From: Novosphingobium meiothermophilum | Lineage (GTDB): Bacteria > Pseudomonadota > Alphaproteobacteria > Sphingomonadales > Sphingomonadaceae | Direction of reading: 5' to 3' | Length of the DNA: 64,000 nt | Assembly: GCF_003171715.1 (NCBI RefSeq) | Contig: NZ_QGHL01000004.1 | Location: 248,001 to 312,000 of the forward strand | Notes under the pieces: generated by a model | The model's input: the letters and a program-made list of their open reading frames with translations, nothing else | Databases searched by the model: none | Told to the model about the DNA's origin: nothing | Shown: positions 25,965 through 34,843 of the stretch, piece by piece | Layout: each line of letters begins with the position of its first letter | Numbering within the stretch: position 1 is the first letter of the stretch | Translations under genes and position numbers: made by a program

Positions 25965-27241
25965 CCCACCATGTCCTTGTAGCGATAGTATGCGCCGACA
26001 AAGGGCAGGAACCACGGTGTGCCGAAATAGCCGGGGATGGCGGGCCAGTCGAAATCGCGCCAGGGGTTCAGCTCGGCCTTGCCGTCCAGCACGTCGGCCA
26101 TGATCCTGCCCATGTAGGTCGCCATGTGCGTGCCGTGGCCGCTGTAGCCCATCGAATAGAACAACCCGTCGCGCTCTCCCGCGCGCGGCAGCCGGTCGCC
26201 CGTCATGTCAACCATGCCGCCCCAGCAGTAATCGATTCGCACATCGGCAAGTTCGGGGAAGAAGTGCGTCATCGAACGGCGCAGGATCGCCCCGCTCTTC
26301 GCATCGGCGGCCGGATCGCTGCGGCTCGAAAACCGTGCGCGGCCGCCAAACAGGATGCGGTTGTCGGGCGTGGTCCGGAAATAGCTGACGAAATTGCGCG
26401 TATCCACCGTATTCCGGCGGCGCGGGGTCAGCCGGTCGAGCAGTTCGGTCGGCAAGGGTTCGGTGGCGATCAGATAGGCCCCAACCGGCACAAGGCGCCG
26501 ACGAAACCAGCCCAGCGGCCCCACCCGCGATGTGCCGGTGGCAAGCAGCACCTGCTTGGCGGTCAGGCTGCCGTGCAGGGTGGTCAGCTCGTATGCCGAA
26601 CCCGCAATGCGGCGCATCGCGATCAGCGGATTGCGTTCGAAGATCGTGCCGCCGCGCCGGACAACGGCCTCGGCCAGGCCTTGCCCGTATTCGCCCATGT
26701 GCATGCTGGCGCTCTTGCCATAAAGCATCCCGCCGTAAAAAATGTCCGAGCCGACCTCCGATGGCAGATCGGCAGGCATGACGATGCTCGTTTCGGGATC
26801 GACATTGCGGGCCAGCAGTTCCTGCGAACGCTTGATCTTCTCGAAGTGTTCGGGCTTGGCCGCCAGCTTCAGCTTGCCCACGCGCCCGAAATGGCAGTCG
26901 ATTCCTTCCTCGGCCACGATCTGTTCGACCAGATCCACGCCCGCATCGAAGGCGCGGTAGAACATGTTCGCGCGTTCCAGCCCGAACTTGGCAACCATGC
27001 CGCCATAGTCCTGCGCAAAGCCGTTGTTGCACATGCCGCCATTGCGGCCCGATGCGGCGCCCGCCACCCGGTCGGCTTCCAGGACGACGACCTTGGCCCC
27101 CTTCTTCGCCAGCGTCAGCGCTGCCGAAAGCCCGGTAAAGCCCGCCCCCACCACGGCCACATCGGCCCTGCCCTCCGGGCCGCCGGGTGCGGCCGATGCA
27201 AAGGGCTTTGCCGAATCGAGCCAGTATGATGTCATCTTCAT
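25961..27241 (-). CDS. FAD-binding oxidoreductase, gamma-glutamylputrescine oxidase (PuuB)-like
   Basis: 426-residue DAO-family flavoprotein. N-terminus carries SYWLDSAK, then VAVVGAGFTGLSAALTLAKKG and AGAASGRNGGMCNNGF, a PuuB/OrdL signature. C-terminus has WGGMVDMTGDRLPR and MGYSGHGTHMATYMG. Likely deaminates a substituted amine to an aldehyde plus ammonia and H2O2. ATG 27241 has GGAG eight bases upstream. Coupled to the aldehyde dehydrogenase. No gamma-glutamylputrescine synthetase (PuuA) is in the window, so the actual amine may differ. Confidence 0.85.
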   Translation of the reverse strand: MKMTSYWLDSAKPFASAAPGGPEGRADVAVVGAGFTGLSAALTLAKKGAKVVVLEADRVAGAASGRNGGMCNNGFAQDYGGMVAKFGLERANMFYRAFDAGVDLVEQIVAEEGIDCHFGRVGKLKLAAKPEHFEKIKRSQELLARNVDPETSIVMPADLPSEVGSDIFYGGMLYGKSASMHMGEYGQGLAEAVVRRGGTIFERNPLIAMRRIAGSAYELTTLHGSLTAKQVLLATGTSRVGPLGWFRRRLVPVGAYLIATEPLPTELLDRLTPRRRNTVDTRNFVSYFRTTPDNRILFGGRARFSSRSDPAADAKSGAILRRSMTHFFPELADVRIDYCWGGMVDMTGDRLPRAGERDGLFYSMGYSGHGTHMATYMGRIMADVLDGKAELNPWRDFDWPAIPGYFGTPWFLPFVGAYYRYKDMVG

Positions 27242-27284
27242 TTTGGCTTCTCCGCCCTTGCGGACCTCATGAAACAAGGTGTTC

Positions 27285-28460
27285 TCACCAGCCCCGCATC
27301 CGTTGCCACTGGCCCGTGATCGCGCGGCCCGTGCCATCCACCACGTGATAGCTGTCATGCTGCGCGCAGGTGGCGCAGGCGTGATTTGGCAGAACCCGCA
27401 CTCGCGATCCGATCGGCAGATCAGGCAGGCTGGCGCCGCTGCCGGGCCGCACCTTGATGATCCCGTGCTCCTGGCTGGCATCTTCCACGATCACGTCGGC
27501 AAAGGGATTGCCGTCGATGTCGCAGACAAGGCCATAGCCCTGATCCACCGGATGGCGCTGCGTGCCCCGGTCGCGCGAAAGGGCCATCCAGCCCCCATCG
27601 GTCAGGATCCAGCCCTTTTCCGGGCGATGGCCGATCACCGTCAGCAGAACCGATGCGGCAATGTCGTCCAGCGTGCACACGCCGATCCCGTGCATGACCA
27701 GGTCGAAGAAGCTGAACACGCCCGCGCGCACCTCGGTCACACCGCTCAGGTTCTGCGCGAAATGGGCAGTCGGCGTCGATCCCACGCTGACCACTGGCGC
27801 GGCATGGCCGGCTGCCCGCAAACGCTCGGCCGCAGCTACAGCCGCCGCGCGTTCGCCTTCGGCCGCTTCAGGCAGCCCCTCGCCGCCGCGCGCATTGTAG
27901 GATTCCCCGGCATGGGTCAGAACCCCTGCCAGTTCCAGCCCGCCGCCGTGCAGCACCTCGGCAATGGCAAGAAGGGCAGGATCATCGGGCAGAACGCCGC
28001 CACGGTGCCCGTCGCAGTCGATCTCGATCAGCACGGCGGGCATTGGCTCGCCATCGGCGGCGGCAGAGACGAGCGCATGCGCCTGCTCGATCGTGTCGAT
28101 CAGCACCGAAAGCCGCACGCCCCGCACCACCAGCCTGCGCGCCCGCGCAATCCGGTCAAGGCTCAGTCCCACGGCATAGGTAATGTCGGCAAAGCCCGCG
28201 TCGGCGAAATATTCGGCCTCGGCAAGGGTGGAGACGGTGATCGGACCCACGCCTTCCGGAAACAGCCTGCGCGCCACGTCAATCGACTTGCTGGTCTTCA
28301 CATGCGGCCGGAATCCCGTGCCGAGCTGCGCCAGATGCGCGCGCAGCCGGGCAATGTTCCGGTCAACCTTGCTCACATCAAGGATCAGCGCCGGGGTCGG
28401 CACCGTCTCAAGCGAGGCGGCAATGGCGGCATTGGCATCTCGAACGGCTGTATCGGTCAT
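27285..28460 (-). CDS. DSD1-family PLP enzyme (D-threonine aldolase / D-serine dehydratase-like)
   Basis: 391-residue alanine-racemase-fold (type III) PLP enzyme. PLP lysine is Lys55 in PHVKTSKS, after PTPALILDVSKVDRN. The C-terminal NHACATCAQHD gives the His-x-Cys pair that binds Zn2+ in D-serine dehydratases. Family members split D-3-hydroxy amino acids or dehydrate D-serine/3-hydroxyaspartate. ATG 28460 (GAAGG six bases upstream) preferred over GTG 28463. Followed by the PuuB-like gene after 43 nt. Suggests the cluster handles a D- or 3-hydroxy amino acid moiety. Confidence 0.85.
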   Translation of the reverse strand: MTDTAVRDANAAIAASLETVPTPALILDVSKVDRNIARLRAHLAQLGTGFRPHVKTSKSIDVARRLFPEGVGPITVSTLAEAEYFADAGFADITYAVGLSLDRIARARRLVVRGVRLSVLIDTIEQAHALVSAAADGEPMPAVLIEIDCDGHRGGVLPDDPALLAIAEVLHGGGLELAGVLTHAGESYNARGGEGLPEAAEGERAAAVAAAERLRAAGHAAPVVSVGSTPTAHFAQNLSGVTEVRAGVFSFFDLVMHGIGVCTLDDIAASVLLTVIGHRPEKGWILTDGGWMALSRDRGTQRHPVDQGYGLVCDIDGNPFADVIVEDASQEHGIIKVRPGSGASLPDLPIGSRVRVLPNHACATCAQHDSYHVVDGTGRAITGQWQRMRGW

Positions 28461-28484
28461 CACGAACCTTCTCTGGTTGCTGGC

Positions 28485-29342
28485 TCAGCCAAGCGACTGG
28501 TTGGACAAGGCAACAAGCATTGCACCCGGCTCTGCCTGCGGCGGCGCACCCAGTGCCATGATGGGCGCCCGGTCAACCCTGGGCAGGCCGATCTCCTCCA
28601 GCCACGGCGCAAGTCCGCTGGTCTCTGTCACATCGATCCTCACGAAATCGCCTTCATGGGCCGAAGCAAGCGTGGCGATGATCGCCCTGGCATCACCGGC
28701 GGTCGCTGCCACAACCGGCCCGATCACCACGCCGCGCCCCCAGCGCCTGACGCAGCCATAGCCGGTGATCGCGCCATCTTGTTCAACCACAACCGTATCG
28801 GCAATCCCCAGCAGCGCATCCAGCAGTTCGCGCCGGTCCATTCCAGCAGCGCGGGCATCCACCGCATCGATTGCGGCGCGGTCCTCCGGCAAGGCTGCAC
28901 GGACCGGCACCGATCTGTCGATCGCCGGCACCTTGGCCAGGACAGCCTGATGCTGCGTGATGAAGCCGCAGCGCATAAAGCCAAGCCGGGTATAGAGCGG
29001 CTCGCCGTCCTGCGTCGAAATAAGGGTGATGCGCCGACCTGCCGCATCGGCCAGCAGGGCTTCCATCAGCCTTGCGCCAATGCCCTGCCGGCGCGCGTCG
29101 GGAGAGACGATAATCATCCCGACCGTGGCAAAATCCTTGCCGTAAGGCCACCACAGCGCGGTCCCCAGCAGCTTGCCCTGCGCCTCGACCGCATAGCCGC
29201 GCCCCAGATCAAGCGCGAACTTCCAGTCCTCAAGCCGGTAGGGCCAGTTGAGCGCCTGCGACAGGCCCAGCGCCTGTTCAAGGTGGTCCGGCCGCAGCGC
29301 GATCACGTCCCGCTTGTCGCTTCCCGCCATGGCCCCCGACAT
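28485..29342 (-). CDS. two-domain GNAT N-acetyltransferase (paralogue 2)
   Basis: 285 residues, the same length and architecture as the GNAT at 22144-23001: GNAT domain with the acetyl-CoA loop PDARRQGIGARLMEALL, then an Acetyltransf_18-type half with GMDRRELLDALL and GRGVVIGPVVA. Ends the same way (ALSNQSLG against LAAQALG). Lies 24 nt before the DSD1-type gene, so co-transcribed. An in-frame ATG at 29330 is an alternative start. Duplication within one catabolic cluster is notable. Confidence 0.82.
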   Translation of the reverse strand: MSGAMAGSDKRDVIALRPDHLEQALGLSQALNWPYRLEDWKFALDLGRGYAVEAQGKLLGTALWWPYGKDFATVGMIIVSPDARRQGIGARLMEALLADAAGRRITLISTQDGEPLYTRLGFMRCGFITQHQAVLAKVPAIDRSVPVRAALPEDRAAIDAVDARAAGMDRRELLDALLGIADTVVVEQDGAITGYGCVRRWGRGVVIGPVVAATAGDARAIIATLASAHEGDFVRIDVTETSGLAPWLEEIGLPRVDRAPIMALGAPPQAEPGAMLVALSNQSLG

Positions 29343-29516
29343 ATCCAGCTACTCCTGCAAGCGCGCGCCAACCGATATGCGGCAAGGGCGCAGCACCTGA
29401 TTATAAAGCGGATTCAGGATGGCAAATTGTTCCGAAAGGCCAAAGCGCGCGAACCGGTCGTGCGAAAGATGCTGCCACCCGCGACATATTGTGCCGCCAC
29501 CCCCACGCTCCGGTGG

Positions 29517-30236
29517 TCAGCTCAGCGGACGCTGCGTCGCAAAGACCTTTTTCACGTATTCCTCGCTCAGCCATGCGCAGCCATCGCCGCGCACGAACAG
29601 GCAGACATCCCCTTTCCCGAACGAGACACTGCCGTTCCCGTCGCTGAATGTGACCGCCCCTTCCATCAGCAGCATGAGTTCCACTTGCCGGTAAGGAATC
29701 TGGCGGCGGTGATAGGGCGTGGAATCCCATGTGCCGGCGCAGAACTCGGCATTGGCCGAAACATAGTCGGAAAAGCCCCGGCAGGTCGGCACTTCGCCCA
29801 GAAGGTTCTCGCTCGCTGGCGGGGTTGAAGGATTGAGCGGTGCGCTCTTGTCGATCATTACCGGCACCGTGACATTGCCGGCCCGGTCTGTTGGCGCGGA
29901 ATAGACCAGCGCCAGCAGGTCGTCCGATGCCGTCCAGCCAAAACTGCAACCGTATGGCAGCGCGCAGCAGTCGTCAGGCCCCAGCACCAGGGCCGCCGTC
30001 CCCTCGGCCGCAATCTCCAGCCCGCCTTTCAGCACAAGCACGAACTCGTCGCTCGGCAGAAAGGCAACCTGCCCCGTCCCACGCAGCGCAAAGGCGCACA
30101 CCACTGCCTTGTCGTCGGCAAAGGCCGGTGCGGCACGGCCGTCCAGCCAGGCTGCCGATGGTGCAGTCCCCTCGGCATAGGCGCGCAGGTCCATCACCGC
30201 ACCCACCGCCGTTTGCCCAGCTTTCAAGGTCATCAT
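29517..30236 (-). CDS. bicupin protein, DUF861-type
   Basis: 239 residues with two beta-barrel cupin halves. The first has EFVLVLKGGLEI and GPDDCCALPYG; the second has the DUF861-like run AGTWDSTPYHRRQIPY, ELMLLMEGAVTFSDG and FGKGDVCLFVRGDGCAW. DUF861 cupins are frequent companions of FAD amine oxidases but their reaction is unsettled. Starts within the stop of the cyclodeaminase homologue (ATGATGA), so coupled to it. A 174-nt gap to the next gene follows. Confidence 0.78.
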   Translation of the reverse strand: MMTLKAGQTAVGAVMDLRAYAEGTAPSAAWLDGRAAPAFADDKAVVCAFALRGTGQVAFLPSDEFVLVLKGGLEIAAEGTAALVLGPDDCCALPYGCSFGWTASDDLLALVYSAPTDRAGNVTVPVMIDKSAPLNPSTPPASENLLGEVPTCRGFSDYVSANAEFCAGTWDSTPYHRRQIPYRQVELMLLMEGAVTFSDGNGSVSFGKGDVCLFVRGDGCAWLSEEYVKKVFATQRPLS

Positions 30237-31189
30237 GCGCTCTCTCTTTCCGATCCGAAAACCTGTCTGTCCTGCGCCTCCTTCGCGGCAATCAGGCTGC
30301 GCGCGATGGTCAGGTCCTGCAAGGCGATGCCCGAACTGTCGAACACGGTGATCTGTTCGGGCGACGTCCGCCCCGCGGCCCTGCCCAGCAGCACATCGCC
30401 CAGTGCCGTGATCCGGGCGCGATCGCCGGTAAAGTGCTGCAAGTCGCCCATGACCGCGGCCTGTGCCGGGTGATCGCAGAACAGAGCCGCCCGTTCGAAG
30501 AGCGCGGGCGGCAATTCCTGCTTGCCTGCCGCGTCCGATCCCATGCTGGCCACATGCGTGCCGGGCCGCACCCAGTCAGCCTCGAACAAGGGCGCGCGCG
30601 CGGGCGTCGCGGTCACGATGATGTCTGCCCGCGCACATGCCTCTTTCGCGCCCGCCAGTGCAGCGTTCAGCCCTTCGGCTGAGAGCGCGTCTGCGAAATC
30701 GCGGCCCTTCGCCTCATCGCGCGCCACGACCAGCACTTCGGTGATGGGCCGGATGCGCGCAATGGCAAGGCATTCGAACAGCGCCTGATTGCCCGCACCG
30801 AAGATTGCCAGAACCGAAGCATCGGGCCGCGCCAGCACATCAGCCGCAACCGCATCGGCCGCTGCCGTGCGATAGGCGTTGACCTTGCCTGCCTCGATCA
30901 CCCATTCGATCCGGCCGATGCGCTGGTCGAACAGCAGGATCACCGAATTGTGCCGGGGCAGGCCGATTGCCGGATTGCCAGGCCAGAACGATCCCACCTT
31001 CAGCCCCGCAAAGGCGGCGGTCGCTGCCGATTTGATCGAGAAGCGGTTTGCCGCATCGGAGCCATGCGCCAGCACGGCGGGAAACAGCACCGCGCCCTCA
31101 ACCACCGCGCACAGCGCCTCGCGCGCTGCGGCAAAGGCCATCGCGTGCGTTACCAGCGCGGCGGATTCATCCTCGGAAATGAACTTCAA
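30233..31189 (-). CDS. ornithine cyclodeaminase / mu-crystallin family protein
   Basis: 318-residue NAD(P)-binding protein of the OCD family, which includes ornithine cyclodeaminase, ketimine reductases and EutC-like proteins. Rossmann motif IFGAGNQALFECLAIARI in the centre; substrate-side KVNAYRTAAADAVAA before it; IIVTATPARAPLFEADWVRPGTHV after it. TTG start at 31189 with AGGAG seven bases upstream; no in-frame ATG fits. 26 nt after the ABC ATPase gene and coupled to the cupin. Probably reduces or cyclises an imine intermediate. Confidence 0.83.
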   Translation of the reverse strand: MKFISEDESAALVTHAMAFAAAREALCAVVEGAVLFPAVLAHGSDAANRFSIKSAATAAFAGLKVGSFWPGNPAIGLPRHNSVILLFDQRIGRIEWVIEAGKVNAYRTAAADAVAADVLARPDASVLAIFGAGNQALFECLAIARIRPITEVLVVARDEAKGRDFADALSAEGLNAALAGAKEACARADIIVTATPARAPLFEADWVRPGTHVASMGSDAAGKQELPPALFERAALFCDHPAQAAVMGDLQHFTGDRARITALGDVLLGRAAGRTSPEQITVFDSSGIALQDLTIARSLIAAKEAQDRQVFGSERESA

Positions 31190-31215
31190 GACATGCTCCT
31201 GTTCCAGCGGATCAC

Positions 31216-33042
31216 TCAGCCTGCAAGCTCGGCCTGCGACCGGTGACACAGCACTGCGTTTCCTGAGTCGAGCTGGCGCAACGGCGGCGAGGCCGTGTCG
31301 CAGCGGCCTGCGATTGCCACCGGGCAGCGCGGCAGGAACCGGCAAAGCCCCCCGCCATCGTCCGGCGCGGCCAGACGCGGCGGGTCCTTCCGGCCCACAT
31401 CCGAAAGCCAGTCGGTGCGCAGTTCCGGCACAGAGGAAATCAGCAGATCGGTGTAGGGATGAAAGGGCGGTGCCGCATAGGCGCGGGCCGGGCCGCTTTC
31501 CACGCAGGTGCCCTTGTAAAGCACCACAATCTCGTCACACAGCGCCTGAACCGTGGCGATGTCGTGGCTGATGAACAGATAGGCCACGCCCAGATCGCGC
31601 CGCAGTTCGGCCAGAAGTTCCAGAATGGCCTCGCGCACCACGGTATCCAGCGCCGATGTCACCTCGTCGCACAGGATCAGGTCGGGCTTTGCGGCAAGCG
31701 CGCGGGCAAGGTTGATGCGCTGCTTCTGCCCGCCCGAAAGCTCGTCGCAGCGGCGCGTTGCCACGGCTGCGGGCAGCCTGATGAGGTCCAGCAGCTCTGC
31801 CACGCGCGCACGCGCCGCATGGCCGCTGATCCCCTCGTAGAAGCGCAGCACCCGGCCCAGTATCTCGCCAACGCTATGCGCCGGGTTCAGCGCGATGTCG
31901 GCATTCTGGAACACGATCTGGACGCGCCGCAGTTCCTCGCGCGAACGATCCTTCAGCGAACGTGCCAGCGGCTGCCCGTCAAGCAGGACCGTGCCTGCGG
32001 TTGGCGCCAAAAGGCCCGCCACCACGCGCGCCACGGTCGATTTGCCTGAACCGGATTCGCCGATCACGCCAACCGCCGCGCCCCGGCCGATGTGCAGGCT
32101 CACATCGCTGAGCACCGGATGCGCGGCCCGGCCCTCGCGATCAACCGGACCATAGCCTGCGCAAATCCCCTCGATGCTCAGCAGCGGGCTGCCCGTGGCG
32201 GGCGCAGGGACCGCTGCCTTCACCACGGGGCGCGCTGCTGCCAGCAGGGTGCGCGTGTAATCGTCTGCCGGGGTTTCCAGCACGGCGCGCACGGCGTCCT
32301 GCTCGCGCACCCTGCCACGGTTCAGCACAAGGATCCGGTCCGCCATCTGTGCCACAACGGCCAGATCGTGCGAGACATAGACGCCCGTCGCCCCCTGATC
32401 GCGCACGACCTTGCGGAAGGCTTGCAGCACTTCCACCTGCGTCGTCACGTCAAGCGCGGTGGTCGGCTCGTCGAAGATCACCAGATCAGGCCGCGTTATC
32501 AGCGCCATTGCCGCCATCAGGCGCTGCAATTGCCCGCCCGAAAGTTCGTGCGGATAACGGCTGCCGATGCCGGCCGGATCGGGCAGAGAGAGCGCCTCGA
32601 ACAGTTCCACCGCGTGCCGCCGCGCCTCGGCGTCGCTTGCCGTGCCGTGAATCAGCGCCGGTTCGATAACCTGTTCCATCACCCTGCGCGACGGATTGAA
32701 GGCGGCAGCGGCGCTTTGCGCCACATAGGTGATCCGGTTGCCGCGCTGGGCGGCAAGGCTCGCGGACTCCGTGCCATCCAGCGTTGCATCGCCCACGCGG
32801 ATGCGGCCTTCGATCCGTGCTCCGCCGCGCGCATATCCCATGAGCGAAAGCGCAATCGTCGTCTTGCCCGATCCGGATTCCCCGATCAGGGCCAGCACCT
32901 CGCCGCGCGGGATCGCAAACGATACGTCATCGACAATGCGCAGCGCCGATCCATCGGGCGCGCGCACCGTCACGCACAGGTTGCAGACTTCGACATGTGC
33001 CGCACCTGTTTGTGAAGGGGCGATTTGCGCCTGCGCCGTCAT
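31216..33042 (-). CDS. double ABC transporter ATPase (fused DppD-DppF / GsiA type)
   Basis: 608 residues with two complete nucleotide-binding domains in one chain. First: Walker A GESGSGKT (54-61), signature LSGGQLQRL. Second: Walker A GESGSGKS (about 328-335), signature LSGGQKQRI, then the oligopeptide C-terminal segment with Cys-containing FLPRCP. It energises uptake through the two permeases just upstream. ATG 33042 overlaps the permease stop. Fused ATPases of this kind serve peptide, glutathione and amine/opine-type importers. Confidence 0.92.
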   Translation of the reverse strand: MTAQAQIAPSQTGAAHVEVCNLCVTVRAPDGSALRIVDDVSFAIPRGEVLALIGESGSGKTTIALSLMGYARGGARIEGRIRVGDATLDGTESASLAAQRGNRITYVAQSAAAAFNPSRRVMEQVIEPALIHGTASDAEARRHAVELFEALSLPDPAGIGSRYPHELSGGQLQRLMAAMALITRPDLVIFDEPTTALDVTTQVEVLQAFRKVVRDQGATGVYVSHDLAVVAQMADRILVLNRGRVREQDAVRAVLETPADDYTRTLLAAARPVVKAAVPAPATGSPLLSIEGICAGYGPVDREGRAAHPVLSDVSLHIGRGAAVGVIGESGSGKSTVARVVAGLLAPTAGTVLLDGQPLARSLKDRSREELRRVQIVFQNADIALNPAHSVGEILGRVLRFYEGISGHAARARVAELLDLIRLPAAVATRRCDELSGGQKQRINLARALAAKPDLILCDEVTSALDTVVREAILELLAELRRDLGVAYLFISHDIATVQALCDEIVVLYKGTCVESGPARAYAAPPFHPYTDLLISSVPELRTDWLSDVGRKDPPRLAAPDDGGGLCRFLPRCPVAIAGRCDTASPPLRQLDSGNAVLCHRSQAELAG

Positions 33043-33866
33043 TCGGCCTTCCCCTGCGTTGCGGCATCGATCAGGAGATTCACCCCCACCGTCAGGCTGG
33101 CAATGGCCACCGCCGGCGCAATGATCGCCAGCGCCCCTTCGGCAAGCCCGGAGGTGTTCTCGCGCACCAGTGATCCCAGATCGGCATCGGGCGGCTGAAG
33201 CCCCAGTCCAAGGAAGCTAAGCCCAGAAAGCAGCAGCACGATGAACACGAAGCGCAGCCCGATATCGGCAAACAGCGGCCGCATCATGTTCGGCAGGACT
33301 TCCACCAGCGCCAGATAGAGCCGCCCCTCGCCCCGCGCACGCGCCACCTCCACATAGTCCAGCCGCGCCAGCCCCACCGCAAGCGAACGGGCAATGCGGA
33401 AATTGCCCGGCACATAGGTCAGGGCAAGGATCAGCGTCAGCAGCACGATCGATGATCCGAAGGCCGCCACAAGGACCAGCGCGAAGATCTTGCTGGGGAT
33501 CGAGATGAGCGTATCCATCGACCGCGAGAGGATTTCGTCCAGCCAGCGCGGGCCGACCGCCGCACACAGCGCAAGCCCCGTGCCGATGCTGGCCGCGATC
33601 GCCACCGCAATCGCGGAAAGTCCCACGGTGAAGCGCGCCCCGGAAAGCAGGCGGCTGAGAACATCGCGTCCCAGAAAATCGCTGCCCAGAAGGAACCTGC
33701 CGCTCGATCCGGCAAAGACCTCTTCGTTGACGAAGGAGCCGGGCGGATAGGGCGCGACGAACGGCCCGGCAATGGCCACCACGATCCAGAACACGACAAG
33801 CCCCAGACCCAGCTTGCCCGAAAGCGGAAGCCGCCGCGCGGCACGTATGAGGCTGTCCATGGTCAT
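33039..33866 (-). CDS. ABC transporter permease, DppC type
   Basis: 275-residue inner-membrane permease with five to six helices. N-terminal OppC-like region (GKLGLGLVVFWIVVAIAGPFVAPYPP), the HPLGTDxxGRDVLSR equivalent GSDFLGRDVLSRLL, and the EAA loop ARLDYVEVARARGEG. Start overlaps the DppB-type stop (ATGA at 33866); an internal ATG at 33860 with AGGG upstream is also possible. Part of the coupled binding-protein/permease/permease/ATPase operon. Confidence 0.9.
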   Translation of the reverse strand: MTMDSLIRAARRLPLSGKLGLGLVVFWIVVAIAGPFVAPYPPGSFVNEEVFAGSSGRFLLGSDFLGRDVLSRLLSGARFTVGLSAIAVAIAASIGTGLALCAAVGPRWLDEILSRSMDTLISIPSKIFALVLVAAFGSSIVLLTLILALTYVPGNFRIARSLAVGLARLDYVEVARARGEGRLYLALVEVLPNMMRPLFADIGLRFVFIVLLLSGLSFLGLGLQPPDADLGSLVRENTSGLAEGALAIIAPAVAIASLTVGVNLLIDAATQGKAE

Positions 33867-34843
33867 CCCTGTCGCAGGCGCGGATTGGCAAGGATCGCCA
33901 CCGTATCGGCAATCAGGACCAGCAGCAGATAGGTGGCGCAGAAGATCATGGCGCAGGCCTGAAGCAGCGGCATGTCGCGCGATGTCACGGCATTGACCAT
34001 CAGGCTGGCAAGGCCCGGATAACTGAAGATCGTCTCCACGATGATCGCGCCTCCGAACAGATAGGAAAGGCTCAGCGCCATGGCATTCACGATCGGGCCA
34101 ACGGCATTGGGCAGCACGTGGCGGAAGATCAGGCGCCGCTGCGAAACGCCCTTGAGCCGGGCCATCTCGACATAGGGCCGATCCAGTTCGGCGATGATCG
34201 CGGCGCGGATCATCCGGCCAAGCTGGGCAATCACCCCCACGCCCAGCACCATCACCGGCATGGCATAGGCCCGCAGGAACTCTCCGGGTGTCGGGTCCTG
34301 CGGCACGATGGTGATCGAAGGCAGCCACAGCAGCTTCACCGAGAAGACCAGCACCGCGATTGTCGCAACCAGAAACTCCGGCAGGGCCACCATCGCCAGC
34401 GTCAGGATGTTGAGCGCGCGGTCGGTCGTCCGCCCCCGCGTCACGGCTGATGTGATGCCCACAAGGAACGCGAAAGGCACCGAAAACAGCGTGGTCAGCG
34501 CGGCCAGCGTCAGCGTGTTGGGCAATCGCTCGGAGATGATCTCGGCCACGGGCTTGTTTGCCACCAGCGACATGCCGGGATCGCCGCCAATGATCGCGCG
34601 CAACCATTCAAGGTATCGCACCACCGCCGGGCGATCGAGCCCCATCTCATGGCGCAGCGCCGCGATCTGTTCGGACGTTGCGCCCTGGCCCAGCAGTTCC
34701 TGCGCGGCATCGCCCGGCAGAAGCCCGCTGATCGTGAAGATCACGGCTGAAACCAGCAACAGCGTGAACAGCGCCAGCACCACGCGCTGCGCCACGAGCC
34801 GGGCCGGACCGCGCCAGCGCGCAGCAGGAGCCGTCCCGCTCAT
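33863..34843 (-). CDS. ABC transporter permease, DppB type
   Basis: 326-residue permease of the dipeptide/oligopeptide family with six helices: N-terminal VAQRVVLALFTLLLVSAVIF, conserved LGLDRP-like stretch MGLDRPAVVRYLEWL before the second helix, EAA loop DRPYVEMARLKGVSQRRLIFRHVLPNA. Overlaps the binding-protein gene upstream and the DppC-type gene downstream by 4 nt each. Confidence 0.92.
   Translation of the reverse strand: MSGTAPAARWRGPARLVAQRVVLALFTLLLVSAVIFTISGLLPGDAAQELLGQGATSEQIAALRHEMGLDRPAVVRYLEWLRAIIGGDPGMSLVANKPVAEIISERLPNTLTLAALTTLFSVPFAFLVGITSAVTRGRTTDRALNILTLAMVALPEFLVATIAVLVFSVKLLWLPSITIVPQDPTPGEFLRAYAMPVMVLGVGVIAQLGRMIRAAIIAELDRPYVEMARLKGVSQRRLIFRHVLPNAVGPIVNAMALSLSYLFGGAIIVETIFSYPGLASLMVNAVTSRDMPLLQACAMIFCATYLLLVLIADTVAILANPRLRQG

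Noticed and set aside
27279..29828. 849-codon open frame on the plus strand
   Set aside because: Antisense to the DSD1-type, GNAT and cupin genes; His/Arg/Pro-rich composition without any domain. It is a GC-rich shadow frame.
13609..31189. Ectoine/hydroxyectoine degradation (Lrp, aminotransferase, SSADH, OCD homologue)
   Set aside because: The key ectoine hydrolase (DoeA/EutD) and deacetylase (DoeB/EutE) are absent; the M20 protein does not replace them convincingly.
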